A DNA stretch of 64,000 bases, taken from Zhengitettix transpicula (taxonomy: Eukaryota; Arthropoda; Insecta; Orthoptera; Tetrigidae). The translations under genes and the position numbers were made by a program. The stretch spans positions 135,725,032 to 135,789,031 of the forward strand of contig CM073591.1 of assembly GCA_037074705.1 (NCBI GenBank), in the 5' to 3' direction. The notes under the pieces were generated by a model. The model searched no databases. It was not told the origin of the DNA and saw only the letters and a program-made list of their open reading frames with translations. Positions 23,916 through 35,872 of the stretch are shown here, piece by piece; the stretch's first letter is position 1; the number at the start of each line of letters is the position of its first letter.

Positions 23916-25612
23916 GCAATTTAATTTATACCGCTATTGATATTTTATAAAACTGAAAAAATAACGTCGCTACTAATGCAGTCACTTTTAATTAAAATCA
24001 TGTTATAAGCAGAAAATAATACAAGAGACCGTCATTACGGAGATTCACAAAAGTTGTAAAATGTTCATAATTCTCTTTCTCAGCTAGATGCATGTGAATT
24101 GCTGAAACTGAGTTGGGTGACGCATTGAATCAGTCTGAAAGCGAAAATAACAAATTTGTGGTCAGGGAACAAAGTCTCCGTTCTGTCATGGTTGTGTTTC
24201 AAACCTATTTACTGACTTAATCATAAACATTTCGTATTTCATATAAAGTCTCGGTAAGTGAGAAATTCATTAAGTATCCTTACCATTTTAGTCTAATTCA
24301 CTGTGTTGTAGCTTCCGTTCATTAGATGAAATACACCTAATCTATATTTAATTTCATTATGAAAGTAACTACTTTCTCTTGTCTAATTACATTTTTTAAA
24401 ATTACAATGAAATTCGTTCAAGTCAATTTGACACGTAAACGTCCTTCAATTACAGTAGTAATCGTAAATAATAATTTATATCATTGGATTATCTGAATGG
24501 TAACAAGAAATAAATTGCAGGAAAATAATAATAATATGGATTCTAGCCATAAAATAAATTATAGAGGATGTCATTCCGCATATATAAATTGATACTACAT
24601 AAAAACAAGGCTCCTAGTCACAACTAGAACCAACAATGACCTTTCATGTTAACTATCAATAATATACATAGCACTTTCATTTTCCTTATTTAAACAACAA
24701 TAGTAAAAATCCAGGAAAAAAAATCACACGTTGTACACTTTGTCACTATAGAGGTTTCACTGACCTGTATTACCTCCGGTCTCACATTAACGTGTCACAT
24801 CTCGCACAAAACTGTTCTCAACTTTGTACCTTGTGGTTTTGTTATCGTTAGCCACCACTTCCCGTCGTCCCTTATCTCACTCGGTTATCGCGTTTGGTCT
24901 ACGTTAATTGTGATCTACGGCGGGAGCGAAGCCTGATTTTTCTCTCTTCTTTTCGTTTTCGAGGGATCGGAGAGGCTCTACTGCCCTTTATGTACAATTA
25001 GAAAAGTAACTAGGTGCACACGGTTATATTTAAAAATAATTTGTAAACGGTGAAAATATTCTGGATCCTAATGTATTAGCTATTTAAATATAACTCATTT
25101 TATTATTCACTTTCATTACTTTTATATAAAATTTTAAATAAATATGGGGACCATTTAATGTAACAACAAATGAATTACATGTCCTAATTTCATAAACGTT
25201 TCACAATAATTTTAAACACTTCAATAATTTAAAATTAATCGTGGGAATTATTACATCAGGTCTGTGCCAAAAATGAGAAAATCTTTTTAATAACGGTAGA
25301 GTTAAAGAAAAATATTCTTGAAAATGAGGTAATTTTCTATGCTCTTATAAATGATTCAATCAAGTGTATAACATACATATAAAGTATTTTTAATCGTATT
25401 TATTTTCATAATTTTTAATGTAGTAATATATCCCCAGTTTTGTGAGACATTTAATATAGTTTAAATTATTATTAATATTATTAATTTCTTAAATTGACTA
25501 AGAATAAATAGAAATTCACTTTCATTCCATTATAGTAAAAAATACTATTTTCAATAAGAAATATATGTTTCAATTTTTTTTAACTAAGTTTTTTTTAAGT
25601 GTTGTTAATTAA
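23916..25612. other. No gene recognised; one CG-containing patch
   Basis: Mostly AT-rich. The patch 24760-24980 is GC-richer with several CpG and ends in a pyrimidine tract plus GATCGGAGAGGCTC. It could be an old repeat or a regulatory element, but nothing specific can be shown. Confidence 0.4.
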
Positions 25613-27480
25613 TCTTATAAATAAAAAAGAGTGTATGTATGTTTGTTTGTATGTTTGTTTGTATGTTTGTATGTTTGTTTGTATGTTTGTATGTTCGTTA
25701 TACAAATCTACACCGGTAGAGCAAATTTCACCAAATTTCGTACACGTGTTCTTTACGACCAGGAAACAAACACTGTCGAGGTGAGACATGTCTACCACCC
25801 CCAGAAGCGGGGGTTCACGGGGGTTGAAATATTTAAACATGCTAAAACTGCCGATATTTTAGTCGGATAATAATTTTTAGGGGTCCAAGATATTGATGGT
25901 GTTTCTACCGATGTTTTCTGAATATAATTTTCATCCCCTACACCCTGGGGAAAGAGCACCCCTAGCGTTTGGGGTGGAGAATACAAATCTACACCGCTGG
26001 AGCAAATTTCACCAAATTTCATACACGTGTTCTTTACGACCAGGAAACAAACACTGTCGGGGTGAGACATGTCTACCACCCCCAGAAGCGGGGGTGCACG
26101 GGGGTTGAAATATTTAAACATGCTAAAACAGCCGATATTTTAGTCGGATAATAATTTTTAGGGGTCCAAGATATTGATGGCGTTTCTACCGATGTTTTCT
26201 GAATATAATTTTCATCCCCTACACCCTGGGGAAAGAGCACCCCTAGCGTTTGGGGTGGAGAATACAAATCTATACCGGTGGTTAAAATATCACCAAATTT
26301 TGTGCACGTGTTCTTTGCGACCAGGAAACAAATACTGTCGTGGTGAGACGCGGCTACCACCCCCAGAAGCGGAGGTGGACGGGGGTGGAAATATTTGAAC
26401 ATGCTAAAACAGTCGATACACCGGTAGAGCAAATTTCACCAAATTTCGTACACGTGTTCTTTACGACCAGGAAACAAACACTGTCGAGGTGAGACATGTC
26501 TACCACCCCCAGAAGCGGGGGTTCACGGGGGTTGAAATATTTAAACATGCTAAAACTGCCGATATTTTAGTCGGATAATAATTTTTAGGGGTCCAAGATA
26601 TGGATGGTGTTTCTACCGATGTTTTCTGAATATAATTTTCATCCCCTACACCCTGGGGAAAGAGCACCCCTAGCGTTTGGGGTGGAGAATACAAATCTAC
26701 ACCGCTGGAGCAAATTTCACCAAATTTCGTATACGGGTTCTTTGCGACCAGGAAAACAACACTGTCGGGGTGAGACGCGTTTACCAACCCCAGAAGCGGG
26801 GGTGGACGGGGGTTGAAATACTTAAACATGCTAAAACAGCAGGTATTAGATTTGGATAAATATTTTCGGGGTCAAAGATATTGATTGTGTTTCTACCGAT
26901 GTTATCTGAATATAATATTCATCTCCTACCCCCTGGGAAAAGGGCACCCTTACGCTTTGGGGTGGAGTTGCTTTACACAAAAATAACGCGAATACAACCG
27001 AGTTTGGAGTCAAATCGAAGGTTATGGATGTCAGTGAGTTTACTTCGGATAAATATTTTTAATTGCCCATTTAACCCGAAAGGGTGGGTGTTGGAAGGGA
27101 AGATAAATAGTCAGTTCTTGCGCGTTCTTGGAGGAGAATTACGTGAATACTATTTCAACGGATGTTGTTGAAAATATAAATCCCTTTAGACTTTAGTGGT
27201 GAGCTTGCTTAGGGCTGGGGGTGAGAATTGTCTATTATTCTAAAACTGCCAAAATGTTATGTGTTCATGGGTAAACTAGATTGATAGTGCTTCTACCGAT
27301 GTGATGTGAGAATTGTCTATTATTCTAAAACTGCCAAAATGTTATGTGTTGATGGGTAAACTAGATTGATAGTGTTTCTACCGATGTGATATGAGTAAAA
27401 ATTCAACCCTTTCCACCACGGGAAAGTAGCATATTTAGGGGTGGTGTTGTTCATACTATTTTATCCTATGTTGTTTCCAT
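25613..27480 (+). mobile_element. Helitron-like non-autonomous element, 3' end not found
   Basis: It starts TCTTATAAATAAAAAAGAGT after an A, the A|TC boundary typical of Helitrons. A GTATGTTT microsatellite follows (25632-25694), then tandem 281-bp units beginning CTACACCGGTAGAGC at 25708, 25989, 26270, 26416 (after a truncated unit) and 26697. No Rep/helicase ORF is present. The characteristic 3' hairpin and CTAG end was not found, so the element is truncated or its end lies in the following copy. Its small open frames are translations of the tandem unit, not genes. Confidence 0.65.
27222..27391 (+). repeat. 85-bp tandem duplication
   Basis: Units start TGAGAATTGTCTATTATTC at 27222 and 27307, nearly identical, inside the distal part of the first Helitron-like element. 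Confidence 0.85.
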
Positions 27481-27840
27481 TAATAACGACGTTTAATCAA
27501 AAATAAAAGTGTTTCAGAACCATTGCTTTTTATACTCTTTTAAAAAGTTTTTATGATTTAAATTGTTATAAACATAATTTTACATTTATTCCGTAATTGA
27601 AGTTGTATTATTGAGAAGAAATAAAGCAACAAATAATCACGGACAAATACATGTAACAAAAACTCTACATGCCAAGTAGTTTATAATTTAGTTTACTACT
27701 ACTTCAATGAAAATATTATCCACGTAATCTACATTATTAGAACAATTTTTCTCAAAATCCTAAACCATATAAATCAATCCATTAATAATCCATTTTCAAC
27801 CAGAACGAAAGGGCTTAATATAAATAATTATTACACTTAA
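27481..27840. other. AT-rich separator between Helitron copies
   Basis: No shared repeat with the flanking elements and no coding signal. Confidence 0.5.
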
Positions 27841-29715
27841 TCTTATAAATAAAAATGAGTGTATGTATGTATGTATGTATGTTTTTATGTTTGTATATTT
27901 GTATGTTAGTATATTTGTATGTTCGTTATACAAATCTACACCGCTGGAGAAAATTTCACCAAATTTCGTACACGTGTTCTTTGCGACCAGGAAACAAACA
28001 CTGTCGGGGTGAGACGCGTCTACCACCCCCAGAAGCGGGGGTTGGACGGGGGTGGAAATATTTAAACATGCTAAAACAGTCGATATTTCAGGCAGATAAA
28101 TATTTTTAGGGGTCAAAGATATTTATAGTGTTTCCACTGATGATATCTGAATATAATTTTCAACCTCTACAACCTGGGGAAAGAGCACCCCTAGCGTTAG
28201 GGGTGGAGAATACAAATCTATACCGGTGGATCAAATTTCACCAAATTTCGTACACGTGTTCTTTGCGACCAGGAAACAAACACTGTCGTGGTGAGACGCG
28301 TCTACCACCCCCAGAAGCGGGGGTGGACGGGGGTTGATATATTTAAACATGTTAAAACAGTCTATATTTCAGTCGGATAAATATTTTTAGGGGTCACAGA
28401 TATTAATAGTGTTTCTACCGACTGTTGGGGTGAGACGCGTCTACCACCCCCAGAAGCGGGTCGGGATTATCAGTAGAGCACTTTTAGGTGTTGGGTGGGG
28501 GAACGCTGCAATAAAATAACGCGAATACAACCGAGATTGGAGTCAAATCGAAGGTCATGGATGTCCCTGAAATTATTTATGACAATCTGGACAACGCGCG
28601 GGTATCGGCTGGGTTTGGGTGAGTTGACCGGCTGTTTTTTGCGTCAATTAAATATATTTAGGGATGAATTAGATTAATAAAATTTCCCTACATGTTCTTT
28701 GGGAAAATTTTAACCCCTTTCGGACTCGGAAGGGTGCACCCTTAAGGGTGGGCGTGAAGTAGCATTACATAAAAAGAAACCAGAAACTATCTGGATTGTC
28801 ACTGAGTTTAATTAATTTCCTTGAAAATAACGGGAAAACAACCGAGATTCGAGTCAAATCGAAGGTAATGGATGTTGCTGAATTTATTTATGACAATCTG
28901 GACAACGCGCGGGTATCGGCTGGGTTGGGATGAGTTGACCGGCTGTTTTTTGCGTCAATTAAATATATTTAGGGATGAATTAGATTAATAAAATTTCCCT
29001 ACATGTTCTCTGTGTATAATTTCAACCCCTTTCGGACTCGGAAGGGTGCACCCTTAAGGGTTGGCGTGGAAGTAGCATTACATAAAAATAAACCAGAAAC
29101 TATCAGGATTGTCACTGAGTTTAGTTATGACATTAAACTTGACCGTTTAATTCCCCGAAGCGGGAGTGGTCGGGGGTGAAAAATCTCAATCATGTTAAAC
29201 AGTCGATATTTGCGATAATTATTTCCTGGGGTTAAGTACTTTGATAGTATTTATACCGATGTTGTTTGTGTATAATTTAACCCCTGTGAGGGGAGCAAGC
29301 TTAAGGTTGGGGTGGAGGTACGTTAAATAAAATCCCGCAAAAACAACCGAGATTCGTATCAATTCCGAGACTATGAATGTCGCTGAATCTAATTGTGACC
29401 ACCTGGGTAACGCGACGGGTTTGGGAGGTGTTGGGCGGGGGAATAAATTTTCAGACAATGTAATCGGCCGATTTTTGCGTGGAATACATTCTTTTTCATT
29501 ATCGCATATTTGTGGGGGTGGTCATCTTCTAACATGTAAAAACGGCCGATATATTTAGTCAATGACTTCATCCCCCTTCGGCATGGGAGGTGAGCACATT
29601 TAGGGATAGGGTTCGAGGAGTTTTACATAAAAATAGCGCAAAAGTAACCAAAATTGGAGTCTTATGGATGGTTATAGATAAATGACATCTCGGGCAACGC
29701 CGGGCACCCAGCTAG
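27841..29715 (+). mobile_element. Helitron-like non-autonomous element with both ends
   Basis: The 5' boundary A|TCTTATAAATAAAAATGAGT (27841) is followed by a TATG microsatellite and two 281-bp units (27937, 28218). A 311-bp duplicated segment comes next (GACAATCTGGACAACGCGCG at 28581 and 28892). The 3' side reads CGGGCAACGCCGGGCACCCA then GCTAG before a T, matching the hairpin plus CTRR|T rule for Helitron 3' ends. It has no helicase ORF, so it would need a partner element in trans. Confidence 0.7.
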
Positions 29716-29929
29716 TATATTATAAAGGTTTACAATGATTGTTTTAATCGCAAATATAATTAATGTAGCATGGCCAAAATTCAGAAGTTAATAAAATTAC
29801 AATTTACATTTACATATATTACAATAAAATTTTCTTAATTATATTCAACTGAAGAGATCCGTGATCATAGGGGCGAAAGGTTTTGAAGTAAACATAAATT
29901 TTAATTTCAATAAATTCTGGCTTTCAGAC
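29716..29929. other. Short AT-rich gap
   Basis: Nothing recognised between the Helitron end and the retroelement ORF. Confidence 0.5.
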
Positions 29930-29943
29930 ATCATATATTAATT

Positions 29944-31465
29944 ATACTTATATTAATACACCTGGAAGATTTATTCTCACCCAACAAAGGGAATAATAAT
30001 AACGTTGAAAAATTTAGATCAGAAAATATCACACCAGATGTAAATAATGAAATTAAGGCAAATCTGAACCTTAATAAAGCGCCAGGTTTTGATCTTATTA
30101 CAGGAAAGATTTTGAAGCATCTGCCTAGAAAGGCTATAGTAACTCTCATGTACCTATTTAATGCAGAATAGATTAAAACATGTCTCTGCGTGTTGGAAAG
30201 TAGCGGAAGTTATCATGCTCCAGAAACCAGGAAAACAACCCAATGACCAATTTCTCGACTACCAATAATTTCAAAACTGTTTGACTACTGCTCAAGAGGA
30301 TACGGCCAATAATAGAAAATAATAAACTAACACCAGCTTTCCAATTTGGATTTAGACAGAAGCACTCAACAATGGATCAAGTGTATAGAATAACCGATAT
30401 TATTGAATGTGCTCTAGAAGAAAAGTCTTCTCAGCAGTCTTCTTAGATGCTTTGCAAGCCTTCGACAAATTATGGCATGAAGTCTTGATACATAAACTAA
30501 ACAAAATGTTGCCAATGCAATCTGTAGAGATATTAACATCATAAATCACAGACAGACTATTCTGAATTAAACAAGAAGATGAATATTCTGTTCTGAAAGA
30601 GGTAAGAGCCGGAGTGCCCCAAGGCAGTGTCCTGGGTCCTATCCTCTACTAACTATATTCTAGCGGTATCCGAAAATTGGAAGGAACTGAGATAACTACA
30701 TATGCAGATGACACCGCGTTACTTGCAGTAGAGAAAGACTAAAACCTGTCAACTAGAAAACTACAAGAAGCCAGAAAATCAATAGCTGACTGTACTGGAC
30801 AAAGGAGGATAAAGCTGAACGAGCAGAAATCTACCCATATAGTAGTCACAAACAAAAAATCAAAACAAACACCGTCACTAAATATAAATGGAACTATTGT
30901 GCCCTATGAGAACAACGCCACGTACCTAGTCATTACCAGAGACCAAACTTGTGGATAGAGAATGTTAAGAAAAAAAAATCTGAATTAAGGATAAAATATA
31001 GACAATACTATTGGCTAATTTGAAGAAATTCCAAATATTAAATTTCCAAAAAGCTAGTGATTTACAATCAAATATTGAAACCAACGTGGGTCTACGATGT
31101 TCAGCTTTGAGGCTGTCCTGTGACTCAAACATTTCAAAATAAAGTGTTAAGAAACATTGTGAATGCCCACTTGTATGTCCGAAATGCAGATCTCAATAGG
31201 GATCTCCAGTTTCCAAACATAAAAGAAGAAATAAAAGGTATGCAGAAAAACATAAAGTTAGGCTTCACCTCGACGTTAACCCAGTGGTCAGACAACTTCT
31301 GGAAGATCAACACCTTCCCAAAAGATTGAAAAGAAGACAGCCAGCTGATCTTGTGTTAAGTGCAATGTATAAAAGCAGAGCACATTGCGTGAATGAAGTT
31401 TACAAAGACCAGAAAAGTCTAGAAGACAACATTGGATGGACTCTAGTCCTTCAGTATATAGGCTA
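29944..31465 (+). pseudogene. Jockey-like non-LTR retrotransposon ORF2 remnant
   Basis: A reverse transcriptase reading frame is broken by stops and frameshifts but its motif order is complete. NKAPGFDLITGKILKHLP lies near 30075-30125, FLDALQAFDKLWHE near 30440-30480 (metal-binding Asp region), GVPQGSVLGPILY at 30611-30650 and TYADDTALLAV at 30697-30729 (catalytic YADD). LNEQKSTHIVVTNKKS follows, then a C-terminal part at 31120-31466 with NKVLRNIVNAHLYVRNADL. These features fit jockey-clade ORF2. The apurinic endonuclease domain and ORF1 are absent upstream, so it is 5'-truncated. The Helitron 3' end lies ~230 bp upstream. Confidence 0.85.
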
Positions 31466-31937
31466 GTTTTAATGGTAGTCACACAGTTGATGATAAAGAA
31501 AAAATATATAAATACAAGTCATATTAAATGTACAATATTATTTATAATTATTGCAAAAATTTCTTGGATTTATAAAAACAAATGTCTAAAATTCATTTTT
31601 AAATATGTAGTAAGGAAATTTAATTATTGTGTCGTATTTTAAAGTTCAAATTTAAGAAAACATATTGGTAGGGACTTTGCGAAAAAATGTCCCTGATCAG
31701 ATAACGTGGCAACGGAACGCATTAATAAATATATTTTTATTCTTGTCAAATCGTATTAATATTATAGAATTACACCAGAGTCGTAGAAAGATCTGCGTCC
31801 TCAGACCTCATCTAATTATCGTAATATACTGACTGTATCATGACGATTCTGAACGTATTTAATATTACACAATTAAACTCATGTTAATATAATATTAATG
31901 CTGTGACTAATCCCACAAAGCAAATAATCACATTTAG
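31466..31937. other. No gene recognised
   Basis: AT-rich sequence after the retroelement. No clear poly(A) tail or target duplication was identified. Confidence 0.5.
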
Positions 31938-32047
31938 TTGGAAGAATGGAAGTGCTTACGAGGTGATGCATTTGTTCTCATAATTCTTCCGTCTGCAAAT
32001 TGCAGTATTTGGGCACGAACATCTCCGCAGAAGGAAATTGCCAATCG
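31938..32047 (+). CDS. Candidate 110-bp internal exon, unknown product
   Basis: An acceptor-like CACATTTAG precedes 31938 and a CG|GTAAGG donor follows 32047. Frame 1 is open across the whole interval and reads LEEWKCLRGDAFVLIILPSA then NCSIWARTSPQKEIANR. Length, splice borders and higher GC than the flanks fit an insect exon. A competing minus-strand ORF (31934-32125) overlaps it and also looks codon-like. No family was recognised. Confidence 0.33.
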
Positions 32048-33245
32048 GTAAGGGCGAAATGATGGAGAGAAAAAAAGTTCGACACGCAGGACTATCGACC
32101 AGCATGTTTTACAATTTAGTGGCATTTACACTTTTATGTGGTTACATTTAAAACCAACAGATTTTTTAATAATTACCTGATCGACATTAATATTAAAACA
32201 AAAATGTTTTCAATGATCCGTCATAAAACTGTACAGAATAATTACAATATATAATTTATAAAGGATTGAGATTGACAGTTATTTTCACTTAAATTAATTC
32301 ATTTTTAAGGATTTTTTCTTTTCTATAAGCAGGCTTTCGTAAGCTAATACACATTATTTATCTTATGGTAGTATTATATATATTGACTATTATATACTTA
32401 TATATTTATATATAATTTCTGTGTGAGGTGTTGAAAATTGTTTTATTATATTGTTTTCTACTTTTTTAATAATATTATTATAATTATACGTTTAATGCGT
32501 CGTTTTTAAGTTTCAAATTCTTAGAATAAAGGTAAGTCAGATTTTCATGATTTTACATATGAGTTTCAAAATTGACTGATGTATGTGGCCTATAGTTTGT
32601 TAATAATGTGTTAAGCAGTCAGCATTATATATTCAATATATTTTTTACATTATTGGAATGTTATTTTTAATAGTTTTGAAGATATGATCGTTTCTTTCCT
32701 CGATTTATATTTAAATAGCAATTTCTACGAGCCATTATTTTTAATTTTTTTCGAAGTTATAGCACACGGTATTATCGTCGGCGTGTGGCGCAGATTGAAA
32801 GAATTAAGACACACATTATCTAACGCAGAAAGAAGATAGCACCTGCGAAGAACGAGACTAATCTGGGTCGTAAAGGAACATGACGCGCACTCTTGCTTTT
32901 AGTTGTTATTCTATGACAGGTAATTTTTATTACGATAAATCACAGTGGCTAATCAGTTAATTGCTAGTTTTAAAGTTGTTCTATCATTTTTTATAATTTA
33001 TATTGTTTGTAATAGTGATTAATTTAAAAAAACTTATTATTTTATGTTATTTTATATCTTTAGTGATTTTTGGTGTGTATTGTTTCCTTTAAAATATTGA
33101 AGCTGCTTATCGAAGTTTATTTATGGTGTACCAAAAGTTATTTATGACGTGTTTAAAGTAAAAAAATTCTATTAGTATATTAAAGTTTTTATTTTTTATG
33201 TTTGGCATCAATTTATTATCTGTTGGTTATGAAATGCTTGAATTA
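32048..33245. other. No gene recognised
   Basis: AT-rich. A GC-richer patch at 32760-32900 contains only short frames. Confidence 0.5.
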
Positions 33246-33278
33246 AATTTCTCACTACATTTACTGTAGTGAGAAATT
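33246..33278. repeat. Perfect 14-bp stem, 5-nt loop hairpin
   Basis: AATTTCTCACTACA (33246-33259) and TGTAGTGAGAAATT (33265-33278) are exact reverse complements around TTTAC. It could be the centre of a foldback element or a chance palindrome. No longer flanking pairing was evident. Confidence 0.85.
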
Positions 33279-34514
33279 CATACCATATTAATAATTTGAC
33301 ACAAATTAATATAATAATGGGTTTATTCCATTCGGTATATAATTTATTATGCTCTATGATATTTACGTTTGTGATTATTTTCGAAATCATAAATGGCATT
33401 AATTTTGGGATGAATATGTATCATAGACAATAGTAATTTTGATCATGTAAATGTCTCTGTAAGAAAAATAACATTTATGAACCTAATTATTAGTTTGCGT
33501 ATAACTTCAACATTATTATCGATTCAAGTAATGTATTGTAATGTAATGCTACATCCTACAAATTAACGGACGTACAACAATCTATAAGTAATGCGTTAAC
33601 TGGACTCTAATAACTTATGTACAATTAAATATGGAATAAACATGAGTGCACTCCCTCCCCGGTGTCCATTAGATTCCCACTTATTTCTCCCTCATCATAA
33701 AAAAAAATTAAACTGTATACGTCAGGTGTAAACATTATTTATTTAATCTTTATTTCGTACATTGCCAATAATGATTAATGGTATTGATAAAAAAAAATTG
33801 ACGAAATTGTATATAAATCATATCGAGGCAAGTTCAAATTTCGTTATTATTGACTTTGCCTAGTGTCTTAATTTTTTTTATAAAATCTGTGACATCATAT
33901 ATTAAAAAAGTTATCTTGTTGAAAGCTATCCATGTATTCGTTCAAAAATTTTGTCAGATTATATACAGGGCTGTTTAATACCATTAACAATAGGATGTGT
34001 GATATATATTTTGTAGTATTAATTAAGTGTATTAATTACCATTTGTTAAATTCAGTTAAACACACTTTTAATGATTTATTTATAAGGCAACCTGAGTCAG
34101 TTCTTGATGTTCCATTTCTATACTTTGATCCATTTACTGCTTGTAAACGTAATTTTATATCATTGTTAGTTGTTTTGATCCATCCGTGTTTATCACAAAA
34201 ATGTGTTTGTTATATCAATATTTGAATGAAAATATCTCGTATGTTATTTGTAGAACATATAAAATTTATTACATTTTATTTTTTGTATAAATTGTCAGTA
34301 GTGAATATGGATGAAATTTGTGTAATTTAATGCCTTATCCGGAAAAATCTGTGACATACAAATTCATTGGATCTATAATGATAATCCCATCGTAAAAGGG
34401 ATATTTTCAATATCAGCTGTTAATTCAGTGATGTTTTAGACATTTATGACAGAGTTATAATTAAAATTGTCTCCTAATATTGAAACAAGGGTATAGTGAG
34501 ACATTACTTCCTTG
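33279..34514. other. AT-rich; weak overlapping frames
   Basis: A frame at 33932-34225 (+) and a partly protein-like antisense frame at about 34050-34220 overlap. Neither shows a recognised motif. Confidence 0.45.
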
Positions 34515-34997
34515 GTTCAGAACCTTTTAAGACAGATACGAAGGGTCTACCTTTGGGTATGCCTTTTCCTCTCCGTTTTTGAACAAAGGTTCCCACAAGC
34601 CGAGGCACCTCGGCCTGTTCTGAGAGGTGTATGTTCCGGGGTCGCAGACCTTGGGCATACGGTAAGAGTTGTTCGCTATTCCCATTGGAATAGTTGGCCA
34701 ATTGCCTCCTAAACTGGTCGAGGCACGGAGAAAGGAATGCTGCGTCCCCACTGAAAACTCCTCTCCCGCTATCGGAAGGGCGTTGGACAAGTACCCAATG
34801 CCCAACCTACCTGATGCAGGTTTTTCTAGGGTTTTCCCTGCATCACTTTTAGGCGAATTGCCGGGTAGGATCCTTAAACCATAGCCCGGGGGCCGAAGTT
34901 AACCCTTAGCTACATTGCGCTAAACTCCCGTATCCCTTCCTGTGCTTATAAAGGGGAGTTGCCACCATGTGGATTACCCTCATGTAGCCTGTTACCT
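34515..34997 (+). mobile_element. Family S retroposon, near-full copy
   Basis: All internal boxes are present, including CTATTCCCATTGGAATAG (34677 region), GCTGCGTCCCCA, GATGCAGG...CCTGCATC and the GATCCTTAAACC box. A ~30-bp shortening comes before CTTATAAAGGGGAG and the end is CATGTAGCCTGTTACC. The A tail is eroded. It belongs to the CCACCATGTGG subtype. Confidence 0.87.
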
Positions 34998-35641
34998 TCC
35001 ATTATGCTGACTTTACGGTGTTTTAGTGTTTCAGTTGATTTGTATTATTCCGGAATATACCTATTATTTTTGTTTTCGTAGTACGATTAAATAATAAATT
35101 TCATTCACTTTTTCAACTGACAGGACCAAGTTTTGATATTAATTTGGTCAGTATTTCAAATTTTACTACCATTTCTCATTTTGAATCTCGGCTTACCCTT
35201 ATTTACTTTATTAACCCATTTCAATTCCTTCTAAACACAATTGTTCTATTATTTTTAAAGAATATCATATTCCATTTCTACTTGGCGATAACTATATAAA
35301 TTCAATCTGGCATCACTACTAGGTGAGAAGAATAAGTACCATTACAAAATTTTTAACCTTCAAATAACATATACATTATTTTTCAGGTACAATATGTGGC
35401 AATGACGAAAATTTTATAAAGATTATATTAGCCTAAGAGACTGACCAATTGATTAATTATTAAAGATAAACATATTGTGAATTAAATTAAATTGTTGAAT
35501 TTGTCAATTTTCAAATCAAGATTAAACGTCGTAGTTTTATAGCTAATAATATTTATTGAGTTAGTTAATTTTTAATAATGAAAAAATGAAAAACTTTAGG
35601 TCTGAATGAAAATTAATAATATGAAAGATAGCAAAATACCA
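34998..35641. other. No gene recognised
   Basis: AT-rich sequence. Confidence 0.5.
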
Positions 35642-35872
35642 ACAAAATAAGTGATAACATTAATGCCAAACAACGTTTCTGGGATCCTTGTATCTTTCTT
35701 CAGGTGTTAAGAAGAGCCTACAGTGACACAACTGCACGCGTAAACATTGTTTGAGTTTTTTCAACTGACGAGTGCAGTTGTGTCGCTCTAGGTTATCTTA
35801 GCACTTGAATAAAGGCACACGGATCCCAGAAACGTGGGGTGGTATTCATATTATTACTTATTTTGTCTGTAT
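35642..35872. repeat. Imperfect inverted repeat with hammerhead-like cores
   Basis: Arms 35642-35740 and 35770-35872 pair with roughly four-fifths identity around a 29-bp spacer. The best blocks are GTGCAGTTGTGTC and GGATCCCAGAAACG. On the minus strand the left arm reads CCTGAAGA...GATACAAGGATCCC then AGAAACG (35674-35704), that is CTGANGA, a weak GAT/ATC stem and GAAAC. The right arm keeps GGATCCCAGAAACG but has TTGAATA in place of CTGANGA. The architecture resembles head-to-head terminal repeats of Penelope-like elements. Confidence 0.6.

Noticed and set aside
25599..28337. Repeated ORFs such as MFKYFNPR... and ...LHPGERAPLAFGVENTN...
   Set aside because: They are translations of the 281-bp Helitron tandem unit on both strands, with no known domain.
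27841..29715. CRISPR-like or bacterial interspersed repeat interpretation of the tandem units
   Set aside because: Units are 281 bp and contiguous, without regular spacers, and sit inside a Helitron-like eukaryotic element.
33932..34225. 97-codon + ORF
   Set aside because: AT-rich composition, no motif, and an equally open antisense frame.
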